Positions 1 through 10,056 of a stretch of 64,000 bases of DNA are shown in pieces. The position numbers and the translations under genes are program-made. The notes below the pieces were generated by a model, which was not told where the DNA came from, did no database searches, and saw only the letters and a list, made by a program, of their open reading frames with translations. Origin of the DNA: Macrostomum hystrix (taxonomy: Eukaryota > Platyhelminthes > Macrostomidae); assembly GCA_950097015.1 (NCBI GenBank), contig CATNEN010000025.1:3945001-4009000 (forward strand). The letters are read 5' to 3'. Each line of letters starts with the position of its first letter. Position 1 is the stretch's first letter.

Positions 1-680
1 CTAGAGCTGTACGGCTATCAAGTCATTAATGCGCTCAACCAATATTACAACGCTAACGTGGCTATTGTGATAACTCAGTACCAGTTTCCGCATAACCGCT
101 CGGCCTCACACGTTGCCGGCGCATATGTTGCTGCACCGCCACTAGGAGCTTCTGCTGTTATTGCCGTTACGCCGTTTCTCAATCCGGCTACTTTGCTCAG
201 TGCCAGCAATGCCAACCATTTCATATGTCTCCTTCGATTACTACGGCCAACATGATCCCAGGCCTGTCAGCCTTCTTGTTAAGTATGATCGGCGGTAAGA
301 AAGACTGGAATCTATCAGGCGCTGTATCCCTCGACTTTCATGCCCTGCTGCATCGCGCCTTACAACATGGACTTCGGCCTAGCTGCGCTGGTGCGTCCGG
401 AGCCCCCTGTCTGCTGAGGCTCACGGGCAAGTTGGCCAAGATGTGCTTCGAGCTCACCGCGACAAAGTGGCTGGCGAAGTGGCTAAAGCCATTGATGCTG
501 TCAAGCGTGTGTACTGGAGACAAGCACGTTGCGCGAGAGCAGCTGGATGCACGTGCTGCGGCGAGCGCTCAAGCAGTTGACAATGCAGTCAACGCCGCCA
601 TACGCGTAGCCAATCAAGCGGCGGGTGAGGCTACTGCTGCGCCCCCTGTTCCAGGCAGCGCTCAGGCCACAGCTTTAAAC
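1..680 (+). CDS. unidentified coding relic, cut by the left edge
   Basis: Frame 1 is open from base 1 to a stop near 253 and reads as ordinary mixed-composition protein, with an ITQYQFPHN stretch. A second frame is open from about 225 to 682 and ends in an alanine-rich segment of about 50 residues (AAASAQAVDNAVNAAIR). The shift between frames near 220 could be an intron or a frameshift; I see no clean splice pair. I do not recognise the protein. The following pieces at 1135-2251 have similar codon character and may belong to the same gene or mobile element. Its position beside a transposon cluster makes a mobile-element or old viral-type origin possible, but nothing in the sequence proves it. 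Confidence 0.3.
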
Positions 681-1134
681 TAGGCTGTGCACGCTTGACC
701 GGGCAGTACAGCAACTGTTGTCTGCTTGGGTTCGAGGCTGATCGTAACTGTTTATTTGGCGACAGTCTCATAGCGTGTCTTAACTCTTTTACTCATCTCC
801 AAATCAAAACTGACTCACGTTTTTTGCGGTCTAATTTCTGTTGCTTTTTTGTCGTGTCGTGCATGATATTGCTTCCGCTGTACCGTATTCTACTTTATTT
901 TTTATGCCTCAAACATTTACTCCAGTTTTCTGCCCAGGTTTTAACATACATTATTCATTTGCTTTCCCCCATCAATGCACACGTGATCACCTGCTGGCTG
1001 TCGAGTTGGAATATCAACGAGGCATGATACCTCAAGACCTGTACGACGTATGGTTTCGAATTAAATTAAATCGAATGTGACTGATTTTGGCTCTAGATCA
1101 ATGCTGTACTGGGACGTGCGCTAAGATTTTCTAG
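681..1134. other. gap between coding relics, no gene seen
   Basis: T-rich sequence with short open frames only (for example 841-1080). It may be an intron or a decayed part of the flanking relics. No splice pair joins the two sides convincingly. Confidence 0.3.
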
Positions 1135-1935
1135 TTAGGCGATTTTCAATGCAGCTCTGTTAACGAGTATTTGCCGTCTGGTGTCACTGCCGATGACTTG
1201 CTAAATGACGGGTTGCCGCTCAAGCGTTGTTGCCGTGGTTGCTACCACCTGGATTGGAGGCCTGGCTTGCCCGGCCATCTGTTGGAGCGGTGTTTCGACT
1301 TTGTAGATGATGCTAATAGGACTATGACTTCCATGCGTGCTAGCCATTTGATTGATTGTGCCCGAAATTTAGGTAAAGCAGAACTATGGGAGTCATCTTT
1401 GTCCTCAGTGCTGAGTGTTTTGCCTGTTGGGTCGCTAGATCACACGGTCGCCACGTGTCTACTGTTCGCCGTCAGCGTTTTTGAGAATTGGCGACGCTAC
1501 AGCGAGCTGATGAGGCGCGATGCAGCGTGTTGTATCACCGTAGATGGCTTCGCAAAGTACACAAAAGCAATATCAGTTGCCATGCGCCGTACCCAACGTT
1601 GGGTGGATGGTTCACCGATGAGCGTATCGAGCGTTGCTATCTGTGCGTATCTGGAAATGGCTACTGGCAGGAACCGCACCCTGACTGATTGGGATGCCGA
1701 AATTAAGAAAAGGTGCCACGACGTACGCGTCATTTTAGATTTACTTGATGACGGCGATTATCATCGGAGGCTTGAAGATGCTGTTAGTGCGCACTCGCGA
1801 GTTGATACCTGGCCGAGTCCACGACATCACTACAAGGAGTACGTCGCCACTAGATACCTACATATAGCGTCTGGATCGAGCTGCGGCGCTAAAGCTCACA
1901 GTTCTGATGGCAAGCAGCACGTTTCATCTCAATAA
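1135..1935 (+). CDS. unidentified coding segment (about 266 aa)
   Basis: The frame is open from 1135 to the stop at 1933-1935 with no ATG near its beginning, so the true start is upstream or the piece is an internal exon. Composition is that of a globular protein: many Cys near the front (RCCRGCYH), then a helical-looking middle and a charged end. No transmembrane segment or known motif is visible. The next open frame (1907-2251) overlaps its end in another frame, suggesting a frameshift or splice between them. I cannot assign a function. A coding origin is likely because the frame is long and non-repetitive. Confidence 0.35.
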   Translation, partial: LGDFQCSSVNEYLPSGVTADDLLNDGLPLKRCCRGCYHLDWRPGLPGHLLERCFDFVDDANRTMTSMRASHLIDCARNLGKAELWESSLSSVLSVLPVGSLDHTVATCLLFAVSVFENWRRYSELMRRDAACCITVDGFAKYTKAISVAMRRTQRWVDGSPMSVSSVAICAYLEMATGRNRTLTDWDAEIKKRCHDVRVILDLLDDGDYHRRLEDAVSAHSRVDTWPSPRHHYKEYVATRYLHIASGSSCGAKAHSSDGKQHVSSQ

Positions 1936-2251
1936 GCGTGGGCTTTTTGAGTGCTTGCCCGCTGCCGACATTTTGACCTGGCTTGACCTGGAGCCTCTGC
2001 TGCTGTCTATCGGCAGTGAGAAAGGTGAAACTGGCAAATCACGCGAAATCCTCGCTTCTAACATTGTAGCCTACGTCATTATGGACTACACTTTGCTCGG
2101 CATAGAACCTAAGTTTCATAACATCTCAGGCGTTAAGTTAGGCCTCGGCAGCTACGACGAGTGCGCCGCTATGAGGCACCGATTGCTTAACATCTGTTTA
2201 GAAGGAATAGAAAGTATGATGATCGATTATGCCGCTTCGCTCGCCTCGTGA
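1907..2251 (+). CDS. unidentified coding segment, probable continuation of 1135-1935
   Basis: A 114-codon frame beginning with ATG at 1907 and ending at TGA 2249-2251. It contains hydrophobic helices (ILTWLDLEPLLLSIG, IVAYVIMDYTLLG) of amphipathic type rather than a membrane anchor. It overlaps the end of the preceding frame by 29 bases, so the two are probably parts of one decayed gene. Function unknown. Confidence 0.3.
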   Translation: MASSTFHLNKRGLFECLPAADILTWLDLEPLLLSIGSEKGETGKSREILASNIVAYVIMDYTLLGIEPKFHNISGVKLGLGSYDECAAMRHRLLNICLEGIESMMIDYAASLAS

Positions 2252-2376
2252 CCATTATATGCGACCTGACTTTCTGACCATAGAATGCGCATTATAAAGC
2301 TATTATCTTATACGTTAACTCCACTTGCGCCAAATCGCATAGCGAAATCTCGAATGCCATAGACAAATATTCAGTA

Positions 2377-3209
2377 CAGGGCCCGATTTCATAAAAAACC
2401 TACAAGCGACAAGTGACAATTGGACAAGTTACAAGCAACAAGCGACAAGTGACAACGATTTCGGTTTCATAAACCGAAGCTCGCCCTTCGTGTTAAAAAA
2501 TAGATCGTGTCTGGTGTCTATGGGCAAACTGTGAGAAATCGATCCATTTTTGTGGAGACACTTGTGTTGCCTCCTTAGTCTATGGTCCAAAGCCAAACTC
2601 CCGGCGGAACTCGAAAATCTGGTTCACTTTTTAAAGCTACGTTATCATTCTATCACAGTATACTAAATATTCTCTGATCGCAAGTCATTATATTTTTATA
2701 AAGTGTTCTTACTGTTTGATTATGAAGGAGAAAGAGGCTGCCAAGAAATAATAGGTCCAATTATTTGCAGCAAGTTCTCCACGTGATCAGTTCGGAGTCT
2801 AAAACGCTCAGAAAAGTAAAAGCCTTGGGGCTGGAAATTAATACGTTCCTTGAATGTCCTTGGAAATTGTCTAGCCAGCATTGCCAACTCCTCTTTATCT
2901 TCCGTGTCGGACATGGCGAAAGCAAATATAGTAGAAGTTTGCGATCTGTGTTACAAGTGTCCCAACCACTTGTCAAACTCGGATGAATAAAAGAGCCGAT
3001 TCTGCGCAGAAGCAACTGATTCAGCAAATATCTATGGTCAAAACCCCGAGAAAAGCGCTTTTAATTTGTCGAATTTTACTTGTCACTTGTAACTTGTAAC
3101 TTGTCGAATTGACAACTTGTAGGTCATGTTTATGAAACGCATTAATTTACGGAATTGTCACTTGTCAGTTGTAATTTGTCGGACAAGTGCTTTATGAAAT
3201 CGGGCCCTG
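2377..3209. mobile_element. 833-bp MITE with perfect 19-bp terminal inverted repeats
   Basis: CAGGGCCCGATTTCATAAA at 2377-2395 is matched exactly in inverse at 3191-3209. Behind each end lies a subterminal cluster of ACAAG-type words (ACAAGTGACAA, ACAAGTTACAAG), also in inverse orientation on the two sides. No transposase is encoded. I could not find a target-site duplication of 3, 8 or 9 bp in the immediate flanks. TIRs of this style occur in cut-and-paste DNA transposons (hAT or PIF/IS4EU-like), but the superfamily is not settled by the sequence. Confidence 0.65.
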
Positions 3210-3244
3210 AAAGTCATTTAAGGCACACAAACGCTAGCAAGACT

Positions 3245-3660
3245 AGACTAGAATGTATGATTGACACTAAGTTCGCAGTGCGCAGCGCTTTTTACTTAAT
3301 TGCAGGGGGGCCTGGGGCACTTGACGCACAAGCGCAGGAACGGCATGCCCCCAGGCCGGCGAACTAGGCGGGAGTCGCCCATCGCGCCATCTGGACCCCT
3401 GGACACAGGCACCTCACACACAGCCGCAAGCCAAGCGGGGAAGGGGGCGGCAGCCGGAGTGCCTCTCATCCCAGGCCCGCACACGCACAGAGCTGACCAA
3501 ACCAGGGAGGACTTACATGCCTGAAGGGTAGGGACGAGAGGACCAAGCCACGCGCGCAGAAACCTCGCCGCTCAGAGCACGCATGGCTGGTGCACACCCG
3601 CCCCACCCCCCATACAACGCCTCACACCCGGCCCAACGCCAGTGCGCAGCGCATTCGAGC
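3245..3660. other. GC-rich island without recognisable gene
   Basis: Sharply richer in G and C than its neighbours, with short proline/arginine-rich open frames on both strands (for example 3300-3524 plus). No motif, start context or repeat identifies it. It could be a fragment of a retroelement 5' region. Confidence 0.25.
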
Positions 3661-3810
3661 CAAGACGTTATCAGCACTCAAAACTTAGTGTTATACGCAT
3701 TGTAAAATGCGAATTAGGTCTCTGACTTTTGGCCATAGACATCCATTTACTGCACGATTTTTTATTTTCATCGGAAAAAATCGAAGGACTGCCATAGACA
3801 TACGAATGCT

Positions 3811-4077
3811 GACATCTGTAAAGTGACTGGCCACAAGCAAGTGAAGACAGTAGAACGATATCTGCAATTCGGAAGCAGACGAACGTCCGAGATGCGGGCT
3901 ATGTGCAACTCATTGCACTCATCGCTTCATGAAGCCAATGCTTCGAACGGCCCCGATCGATTGAAGATGTGTCAGCCAGCGGAGCACGATGTTTCGAACA
4001 GTGGTAGTTCGACCGAGCCTCGGACATGTTATCTTCAATCTCAACTTCAATGGAAACGTGAGTGGGTGCACCTTTAA
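3811..4077 (+). pseudogene. tyrosine recombinase C-terminal relic (Crypton-like)
   Basis: The frame reads TGHKQVKTVERYLQF shortly after its beginning. This is the end of a tyrosine recombinase core: the conserved G-H-K followed about ten residues later by the nucleophile Tyr in a V-x-R-Y context. The catalytic Arg and the H-x-x-R box would lie upstream, but no matching frame is present, so only the last part survives. About 65 further residues follow without recognised motif. The same family is represented again at 4320-4849 and at 11.7-13.1 kb. Confidence 0.5.
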
Positions 4078-4319
4078 TTTAACGAAATGATTGCAGCTGC
4101 ACAATAGCAAATGATTTGACATCAATAAGATCTTAAAATTACGAGCTATTTCGATACTGACGAAAGTACAAGTAATTAATGTGTTATATCGTTGTCCTGT
4201 TGAATTTTTAATAGAAATATACGCACTGAAGAGATGTCACAGAGCAGGGCATTCTTGGTGATTCTAATCCTAAGCAACTGCTGTACACTGTCATCTTTAC
4301 GCTAGGCAAGGCTTTTGGC

Positions 4320-4849
4320 TTGCGTGGTGGTAGAGAACTACATGAACTGGAGTTTCAGAAGCAAATTAAAATGGGATTTGACGCAGGAGAGGAATCTTTA
4401 CTATTTAATGAGGCGACGGTCACCAAGACTTGCCAATGTGGCCTGAAGACTTATAACAGACCTTTAAAGACTGGAAAGATATTCCTCACTATTGATCATC
4501 GGTTCTGCACCGTGTGTCTCTACAATAAATATAGCGAAAGAAGACCGCAGGAATGTACCAAATCATGTCTGTTTCTTAACTGGTTTCGCAGTGAGGAGGC
4601 TGTAAAGAAGGGTAAATGGTACCAGAATCAAGCGGTCGGCCGACATACAATCGACCAAGTTGTCAAGAGTCTAACTGCTAGTCTACCTGTACCTACTGGA
4701 GGACGCTACACTAACCAGACGCTAAAAAAACGTGCGCAACAACCTTGCGAGACGCAGGCCTTGAACGAGCTGAAATTGGTCGAATAACCGGTCACTCGTC
4801 AAATGCTCTGGAGCGCTACATCGGTTCGTCCAAGGACACTATTGAATGA
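4320..4849 (+). pseudogene. tyrosine recombinase relic with frameshift (Crypton-like)
   Basis: The frame 4320-4787 begins with GRELHEL, which fits the catalytic-Arg region of Crypton recombinases (usually G-R-E/D). It continues through a C-C-C spaced segment and reaches YTNQTLKK, where the family has a His-containing H-x-x-R box. Right there lies a run of seven A (about 4733-4739), after which the coding signal moves to another frame and continues as TCATTLRDAGLERAEIGR, then ITGHSSNALERYIG with the nucleophile Tyr, ending at TGA 4847-4849. The frame break and the Gln and Lys where His and Arg are expected indicate a dead copy. A sequencing error in the A run would cure the frame but not the catalytic changes. 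Confidence 0.6.
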
Positions 4850-5135
4850 AAATCTTCAATTAACGTCGAAAAATAGAATGCGTCAAGCTCAATTGTTATC
4901 CGTTCTATTGTTATGTTAAAAATATACGAGTGAATTTTCGCGTTCCTGAAGAAATATAATAATATAGCTGTTCAGCTGTTCTAATATACTAGCGAGCCCA
5001 TTATCTATATAATGGTCCTGCTAGCGAGCCCATTATACAGATAATGCGCCAGTGATACTTCGGTTTGACCATAGACAAGACCATTCCCTAAAAATAAGCG
5101 GACCAATATACGAGCTTTTTGGCGCAAGTGGAGTT

Positions 5136-6692
5136 TATATGTCGCTTCATTTCAGGCATATTGGACTATTTCTTTTACTCTGTGATAAATATACTAAGCA
5201 GGGATTGCATTGCCATATTCGTTTTTTATTAATCTTAATACTTTTAATACAATAGTTTCATTTCTTCGATGTCCCCCACTTTGCTATGTCCTAGGGGCGA
5301 CGATCATTCTGTGGATTTCAGAATCGGTTGAAATGACTTGTGAAGTAATATTCAAGTACCTTTATGTCATTTTGTTGGAAGTTTTGAATACAAGTTTCAT
5401 TTTTTATCTATGCCATTGCTTTAAAGTTATACGATACGCTCGTATACAATAAAAATTTGGAATGGTATTTTTTATTTTATAGACATTTTGCTAAGTGAAT
5501 CTAGACTTCTAAGCTATGTCAAAGCAAAATTTTAATTTGTAGAGCCTATTGAAATTAAATTTAATGAGCTTCAAAAGACGAAGACGAAGCTGGTCCAGAA
5601 GCTGGTCCGCGAGTGATTTATCATCCATAATTTCTGAAGCTGTTAAATATGGTACATAAAGTGGCCCCTTTTGGCCACTCTTTGTGGCCCGGATTAGGAC
5701 ACTTTCGGCCCCTCTCGGCCCCTCTCGGCCTATTTACAACCGGCCTCCACTTCGGCCACTTATATTTAACAGTGTGTGCCATTCTAGGGATCAAGATTGA
5801 AGCCGCAGTCAATGGCTACAACATACCGTCCATCCGTGCGCTGTTGAACAACCTGCATGGAATGGATATCCTGTCCTATCTCTAAGTATTGGCAAGGGCT
5901 ATGCCTGCGTCAGTTAAGTGTTGTCTTGTTAGGTAGAAGCAATCTAATGCATAAATTATGCAAATTGCCGAAGGTAGCTTAAAACTACCAAGAGGTTCTG
6001 GAAGCACGCTTTTTAAGCATTGATAATTAGCACCAGTTTAGAGCAGGCTGAAACCATCGTGCGCGCCTTTCTAACCGTTCTGCTAGCACCTAGCCTACAT
6101 GACATTTATGTTGCTCTTGCAGATGGCAACCATGATGCGCCGCTGGCCGTAATTCGTTCCTTCGTTACGGGTAATCAGCCTATCGAAGAGACTGAGCTCC
6201 AGCTCCGCAATTAGCCAAACTTTCAGCGCCAAGACAAGACCCTTATAAGATCATTACCGTTCTGGCAATGGGTCGAGAGATTTTGTCCTCACTTATGAAT
6301 AGAAAAGCTTGTGAACTTAAAAAACTTTTCCGATATACTTTCGTATATATGAGCAATATGAGCAACGCACAGCATCAGTTTCGACTCTTTGAGTTAGCAT
6401 GCGCTAGACAGAATCAAAATTAACATCAAAATCAATACCTCGAGTTTAAATTTAAGAATAAATTCTCGTTACTTTAGAAACACCTCATACAACTAAATAA
6501 CTCGTATTTTTTTTTTAATTTGCAGTGCAATACTTCAAATCTTTTCATTATCTGTTTCATCAATTCTGCTGCAAACAACAGCACTTATCGTTTGACTTTT
6601 GCTAGATTTACATACCATTTTTGCGACGCACAAGAATGAAATCTGAATGATTTTTAAATGACTGTTTCATGGTGTTATTATATATATATTAC
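5136..6692. other. AT-rich stretch with two short unexplained open frames
   Basis: Mostly AT-rich. Two short frames look protein-like: about 5787-5885 (IEAAVNGYNIPSIRALLNNL) and 6020-6214 (ALADGNHDAPLAVIRSFV), both on plus and both too short to classify. They may be decayed pieces of the same unidentified gene seen at 1-2.3 kb. The rest shows no RNA gene or repeat that I can support. Confidence 0.25.
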
Positions 6693-6986
6693 TGTGGCGG
6701 TCAAGGGCAATTGCACTCTGTGGCAGCCAATTGCAAGCTGCTCTACCCGCCGACTTTTCACACCACCCCACGTCTGCACGCGGCCAACCCCGGGGGTTAG
6801 GGGTGGGCGCCACTCCTCCCCGGTGTGGCGTGTTTGGGCGGAGTGACCTTGACTTTTTACCGCTTGTTTACGCGCTGGCCATATAAGACGGTTTGCGTGC
6901 GCCTCCTTCTGTTTTATCCTTTTCCGCGTATCGCTTTGCTCTCCGCAAATATACACTTCGCACGCAGTAGCTAGCTGCCTGCTTCA
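6693..6986 (+). repeat. solo LTR with 4-bp target-site duplication
   Basis: The segment begins TGTGGCGG and ends CTGCTTCA, so it has the 5'-TG..CA-3' ends of an LTR. It is flanked on both sides by TTAC (6689-6692 and 6987-6990), a 4-bp duplication typical of Ty3- or copia-type integration. Inside are a GC-rich stretch and a TATA-like CCATATAAGACGG near 6879, as expected for a U3/R promoter. No internal retroelement sequence adjoins, so it is a solo LTR left by recombination. Orientation follows the TATA box. Confidence 0.6.
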
Positions 6987-6990
6987 TTAC

Positions 6991-7850
6991 AATCTATTTA
7001 AAATTAAAATTAGAACTAATTTTCTAATGTCCGAAAATCACACAATGTTCTCGAATAGCACTTTCAACCATAATAATGATAATTTGCTAATTTATACGCT
7101 CGTATTAATATTTAAATTTATTATTTCTTATAAATTCTTGTATGTATGAGCTAATTTGCATATTTTATATAAAGCTGTTGCGTGCTGAAGTGTTTCCACA
7201 CTGATTTTATATTCGATTTTATAATTTGCACATTTCATGTCAATGTATTACGAAACTATAATGTGATTTTAATAGTTAATAAAAAATTTTACCTAATTTG
7301 GCTGCAGTAAAAAATATATAAATCTCGCAGTGCATTAAACTTAAAAGGACGGGAAATAAAAAGGCTAACAAAATTGCAACTTAAGCATTTTAGATCATAT
7401 ATACTTTATTCTTATTTGATGCTTGAAATATTTTAATTTAACAATACAAATACAGGACATCATTCTGAATAAGACGACATATGATAAGTATGGATTTGAA
7501 GTATAGGAGTATCCATGGTAGCATTTTACAGGACTTTCCGAAATATGCACAATTTGCTGTCCTAAATTTGGACCATAAAGTTCGGATCTTTGATTTCGGA
7601 CCTTCAAAAAATACAGACCTTCTAGGATCCTCTATTTTGATGCTCCAGACCTTTGAATTCGGACCCCTTCCGGAACTTATTTCGGACCTTTAGGATTTAC
7701 TGTGTATTTAAGATTCGCCCTATGGTGAAGTGTGAACTCAATTATGTAAACAGTCTCCTAGCCCTCCAATCTGACTCCATACCATTAAACCATTTAATGT
7801 CACCAATACGCTCCAATAACGAGAGTGAAAATGAAAATCTCGAGAACATT
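6991..7850. other. AT-rich, no gene; partial copy of the GGACC-type repeat near its end
   Basis: No coding signal. From about 7560 to 7705 there are repeated CGGACCTT-like words ending in ATTTACTGTGTAT. This resembles the right end of the element at 7851-8668 and is probably a decayed related copy. Confidence 0.35.
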
Positions 7851-8668
7851 GATACACTGTAAATCATAAGGGTGCGCATGGGGTCCGTTTTGTCAAAACG
7901 GACCCTGGGGTCCGAAATATATGTTTTTACTTCGCACCTCTCACACATACAGTAGCACATAAATGTTATGTGCAATGGCTTAAAATGCATCTTAAGTGAA
8001 GGTAACGCTTGTTTCTCAGTCTTTTATACTAATGTAAACTTCATGCAATGTCCAAGAACTGCGTATGAACTGATTACATAGTTTCCATTTTATTTTCACT
8101 ATTCTTCAATGAAAATTTTCATTTAATGCTTACAAGGTAAAACGAAAAATAAACAATTGGCATAAAAGATTATTATAACGTTTCTTTTGTTGTACTGTGC
8201 CTGTGTGTTTCGAGACTTTGATCCGTACGCAGTTGACAATTTAAAAAGCAACGTGCTCTCATCACCGTGCCGTGTTTTATAGTTAACTCTGCTATAAGTT
8301 TCAGATTTTCGGCCTTGCGTAGCTGTATAATTGTAGCAATCATCGTGATAATGTAGTTAAATTTTGTATAGTACAAAATTAGTAATATAATTGCAAACAT
8401 CATTATCTTCGCAATTGCCAATACCTGATTAGCAAAGCCTGCAGATTGCTGCCTCCTGCAACTCGTTTTTGGGAAATAGTATTCGCCTTTTTCGTTTTTT
8501 CCTTTTGGCGGGTTCTTTCTGTATAATAAAAAGGAGCGTGAGCGACCTGAAAAAAGTGGACCTTTTTCGGACCTCCTTGAAAAACCGGACCCCTATGGGT
8601 CCCTATATAGCGACGGTCCGGACCCTCGTCGGACCCTTTTTCGGACCTTTTTAAAATTACAGTGTATC
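7851..8668. mobile_element. inverted-repeat element with GGACC-type subterminal repeats
   Basis: GATACACTGTAAAT at 7851-7864 and its inverse with one mismatch at 8655-8668 bound the segment. Just inside both ends are clusters of GGGTCC/GGACC words. They include a perfect 12-bp-arm palindrome at 7881-7905 (GGGTCCGTTTTG, one-base centre) and several CGGACC words at 8560-8650. The interior has no convincing transposase. It looks like a MITE; no clear target-site duplication was seen. Confidence 0.45.
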
Positions 8669-8875
8669 ATCTATCAACTCCTGAGCGAAGTGGATATCGA
8701 CTTGTTCCCCGGGGAGCCCTCAACAATTCCAAAACCCACAGTGACTGAATCCTAGCCAACAAAATGAGTCGCCTCCCGAGCCGAGTTATTAGCAGAGCCT
8801 GCCCTGAAGAAAATTGCATTTGAAAAGACCACAAGGAATTGTATACTGAAAACTTAGTCCGAGACAGCAGTCAAG

Positions 8876-9767
8876 GTGCCAGTCAGTGTATCAGTGTCAC
8901 CCTGCCGGAGCGTCACCCTCCCGGAGCAAGGTCCAGCATGGAGCTATCTGCCTTGCAACTGCTCTGGCCCATCGCGCCTTGACCCTCAAGGCAGCCACAG
9001 CCACAGCAGCCGTCACCCAACATTACAAGATAGCCAACCTGCCCTTAACTCCCTGCCAAGCCAAGGAGGAATCGAAGATTATATGACCCGGCCACAGGAA
9101 CTTCTTCCCCAACAAAGACTCAGCACTCAGCAGCAGCATCCTCAACGAGCCAGCAGTCAAATGAGCCCCATCCCTCTGTGAGCAACATACTCCAAAAGCT
9201 GAAGAAATTCTACCGCCCAAAACCGATCTCACCTCTGCTCATGGACAGCGAATCTGACAAAGACTCTGCCCCCCTGTCCGGAACTGCCAAAATAGAAGAT
9301 CCCAGATCTCAGAAACATCTTGACCAAGCCGTGCGCATCGTCAATCGTTGGAGATCCCGCCTTGCCGGTCACCATGCCTGCAGACCACCGCCGCCCCAGC
9401 AGCGAGACATCGGTGCCAATATCAGCGACGCCCTGAGCTCGATTCCACAGGAACAACACGAGCATTACTTTGGCTAATCAAGCGGATGGAGACCTTCCAT
9501 CTTCGCGTGCCCTACCTAAATCTGGAGCAGTCTCTGCCGGATCGTGACCAAGGGCGCATAGTCCTAACGGAATTGATGGACTGCTATTTAACGGAGCAAG
9601 GTATCGCAGTCTGGCAACAAGCCACCACCCACCCACTCCGAGATGCCAGGAGAGGCATGTATGTATGTTTCTACCCATTCCTGCGCCAGGAGATACGTCG
9701 TATTGGCAACCAAGTTGGCTGGCCAGACATCGACAAGTTACCCGAGGAATTTGGCTTTCAACAGTGA
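8876..9767 (+). pseudogene. unidentified coding relic with at least one frame change
   Basis: Consecutive plus-strand frames look coding but do not join. The frame 9178-9477 (MSNILQKLKKFYRPKPISPL at its start) ends at a stop near 9475. The signal seems to continue in the frame ending at 9767 (LIKRMETFHLRV through ELMDCYLTEQGIAVWQQ, then FLRQEIRRIGNQVG). A frameshift or missed intron near 9470 would link them. The product would be a basic, Gln/Pro-rich protein with a helical C-terminal part. I do not recognise it; a retroelement gag-like origin is a guess. Confidence 0.3.
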
Positions 9768-10056
9768 ATAGCTTATGAACTTTGTGACTATGAACATTAT
9801 CTGCATTTTAAATGTTTTATCCACTCTGTTTTGCATTGCTCATTTACTCATTTGCTCTGTTTATTAAAATCTCACGCGAATGCATGCTAATTTTCTTGTT
9901 TAATTTTAATAAGTAGGAAAGCCCGTTGAGGCAGCCAATAATTAGGATCTTTGCTGCCTTTGTGTATTAAATATACACAAACAAATTTAATTCTCGCCAC
10001 TTTTCTTCCTCACGTGCTAGCTACTTATCGTAATATTCACGCAATGTAACGATATA
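9768..10056. other. AT-rich spacer, nothing recognised
   Basis: Low-complexity AT-rich sequence between the coding relic and the Tc1-like element. No ORF, repeat or RNA motif stands out. Confidence 0.3.

Larger units (their letters stand above)
2317..5135. mobile_element. 2.8 kb segment bounded by perfect 18-bp inverted repeats
   Basis: AACTCCACTTGCGCCAAA at 2317-2334 is repeated exactly in inverse orientation at 5118-5135. The interval holds two tyrosine-recombinase relics (3811-4077 and 4320-4849), a nested inverted-repeat element (2377-3209) and six copies of the CCATAGAC/GTCTATGG octamer (starts 2357, 2516, 2578, 3733, 3792, 5069). I read it as a composite Crypton-like element invaded by a MITE. 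Cryptons are not normally bounded by long terminal inverted repeats, so either the boundary or the class could be wrong. Confidence 0.4.
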
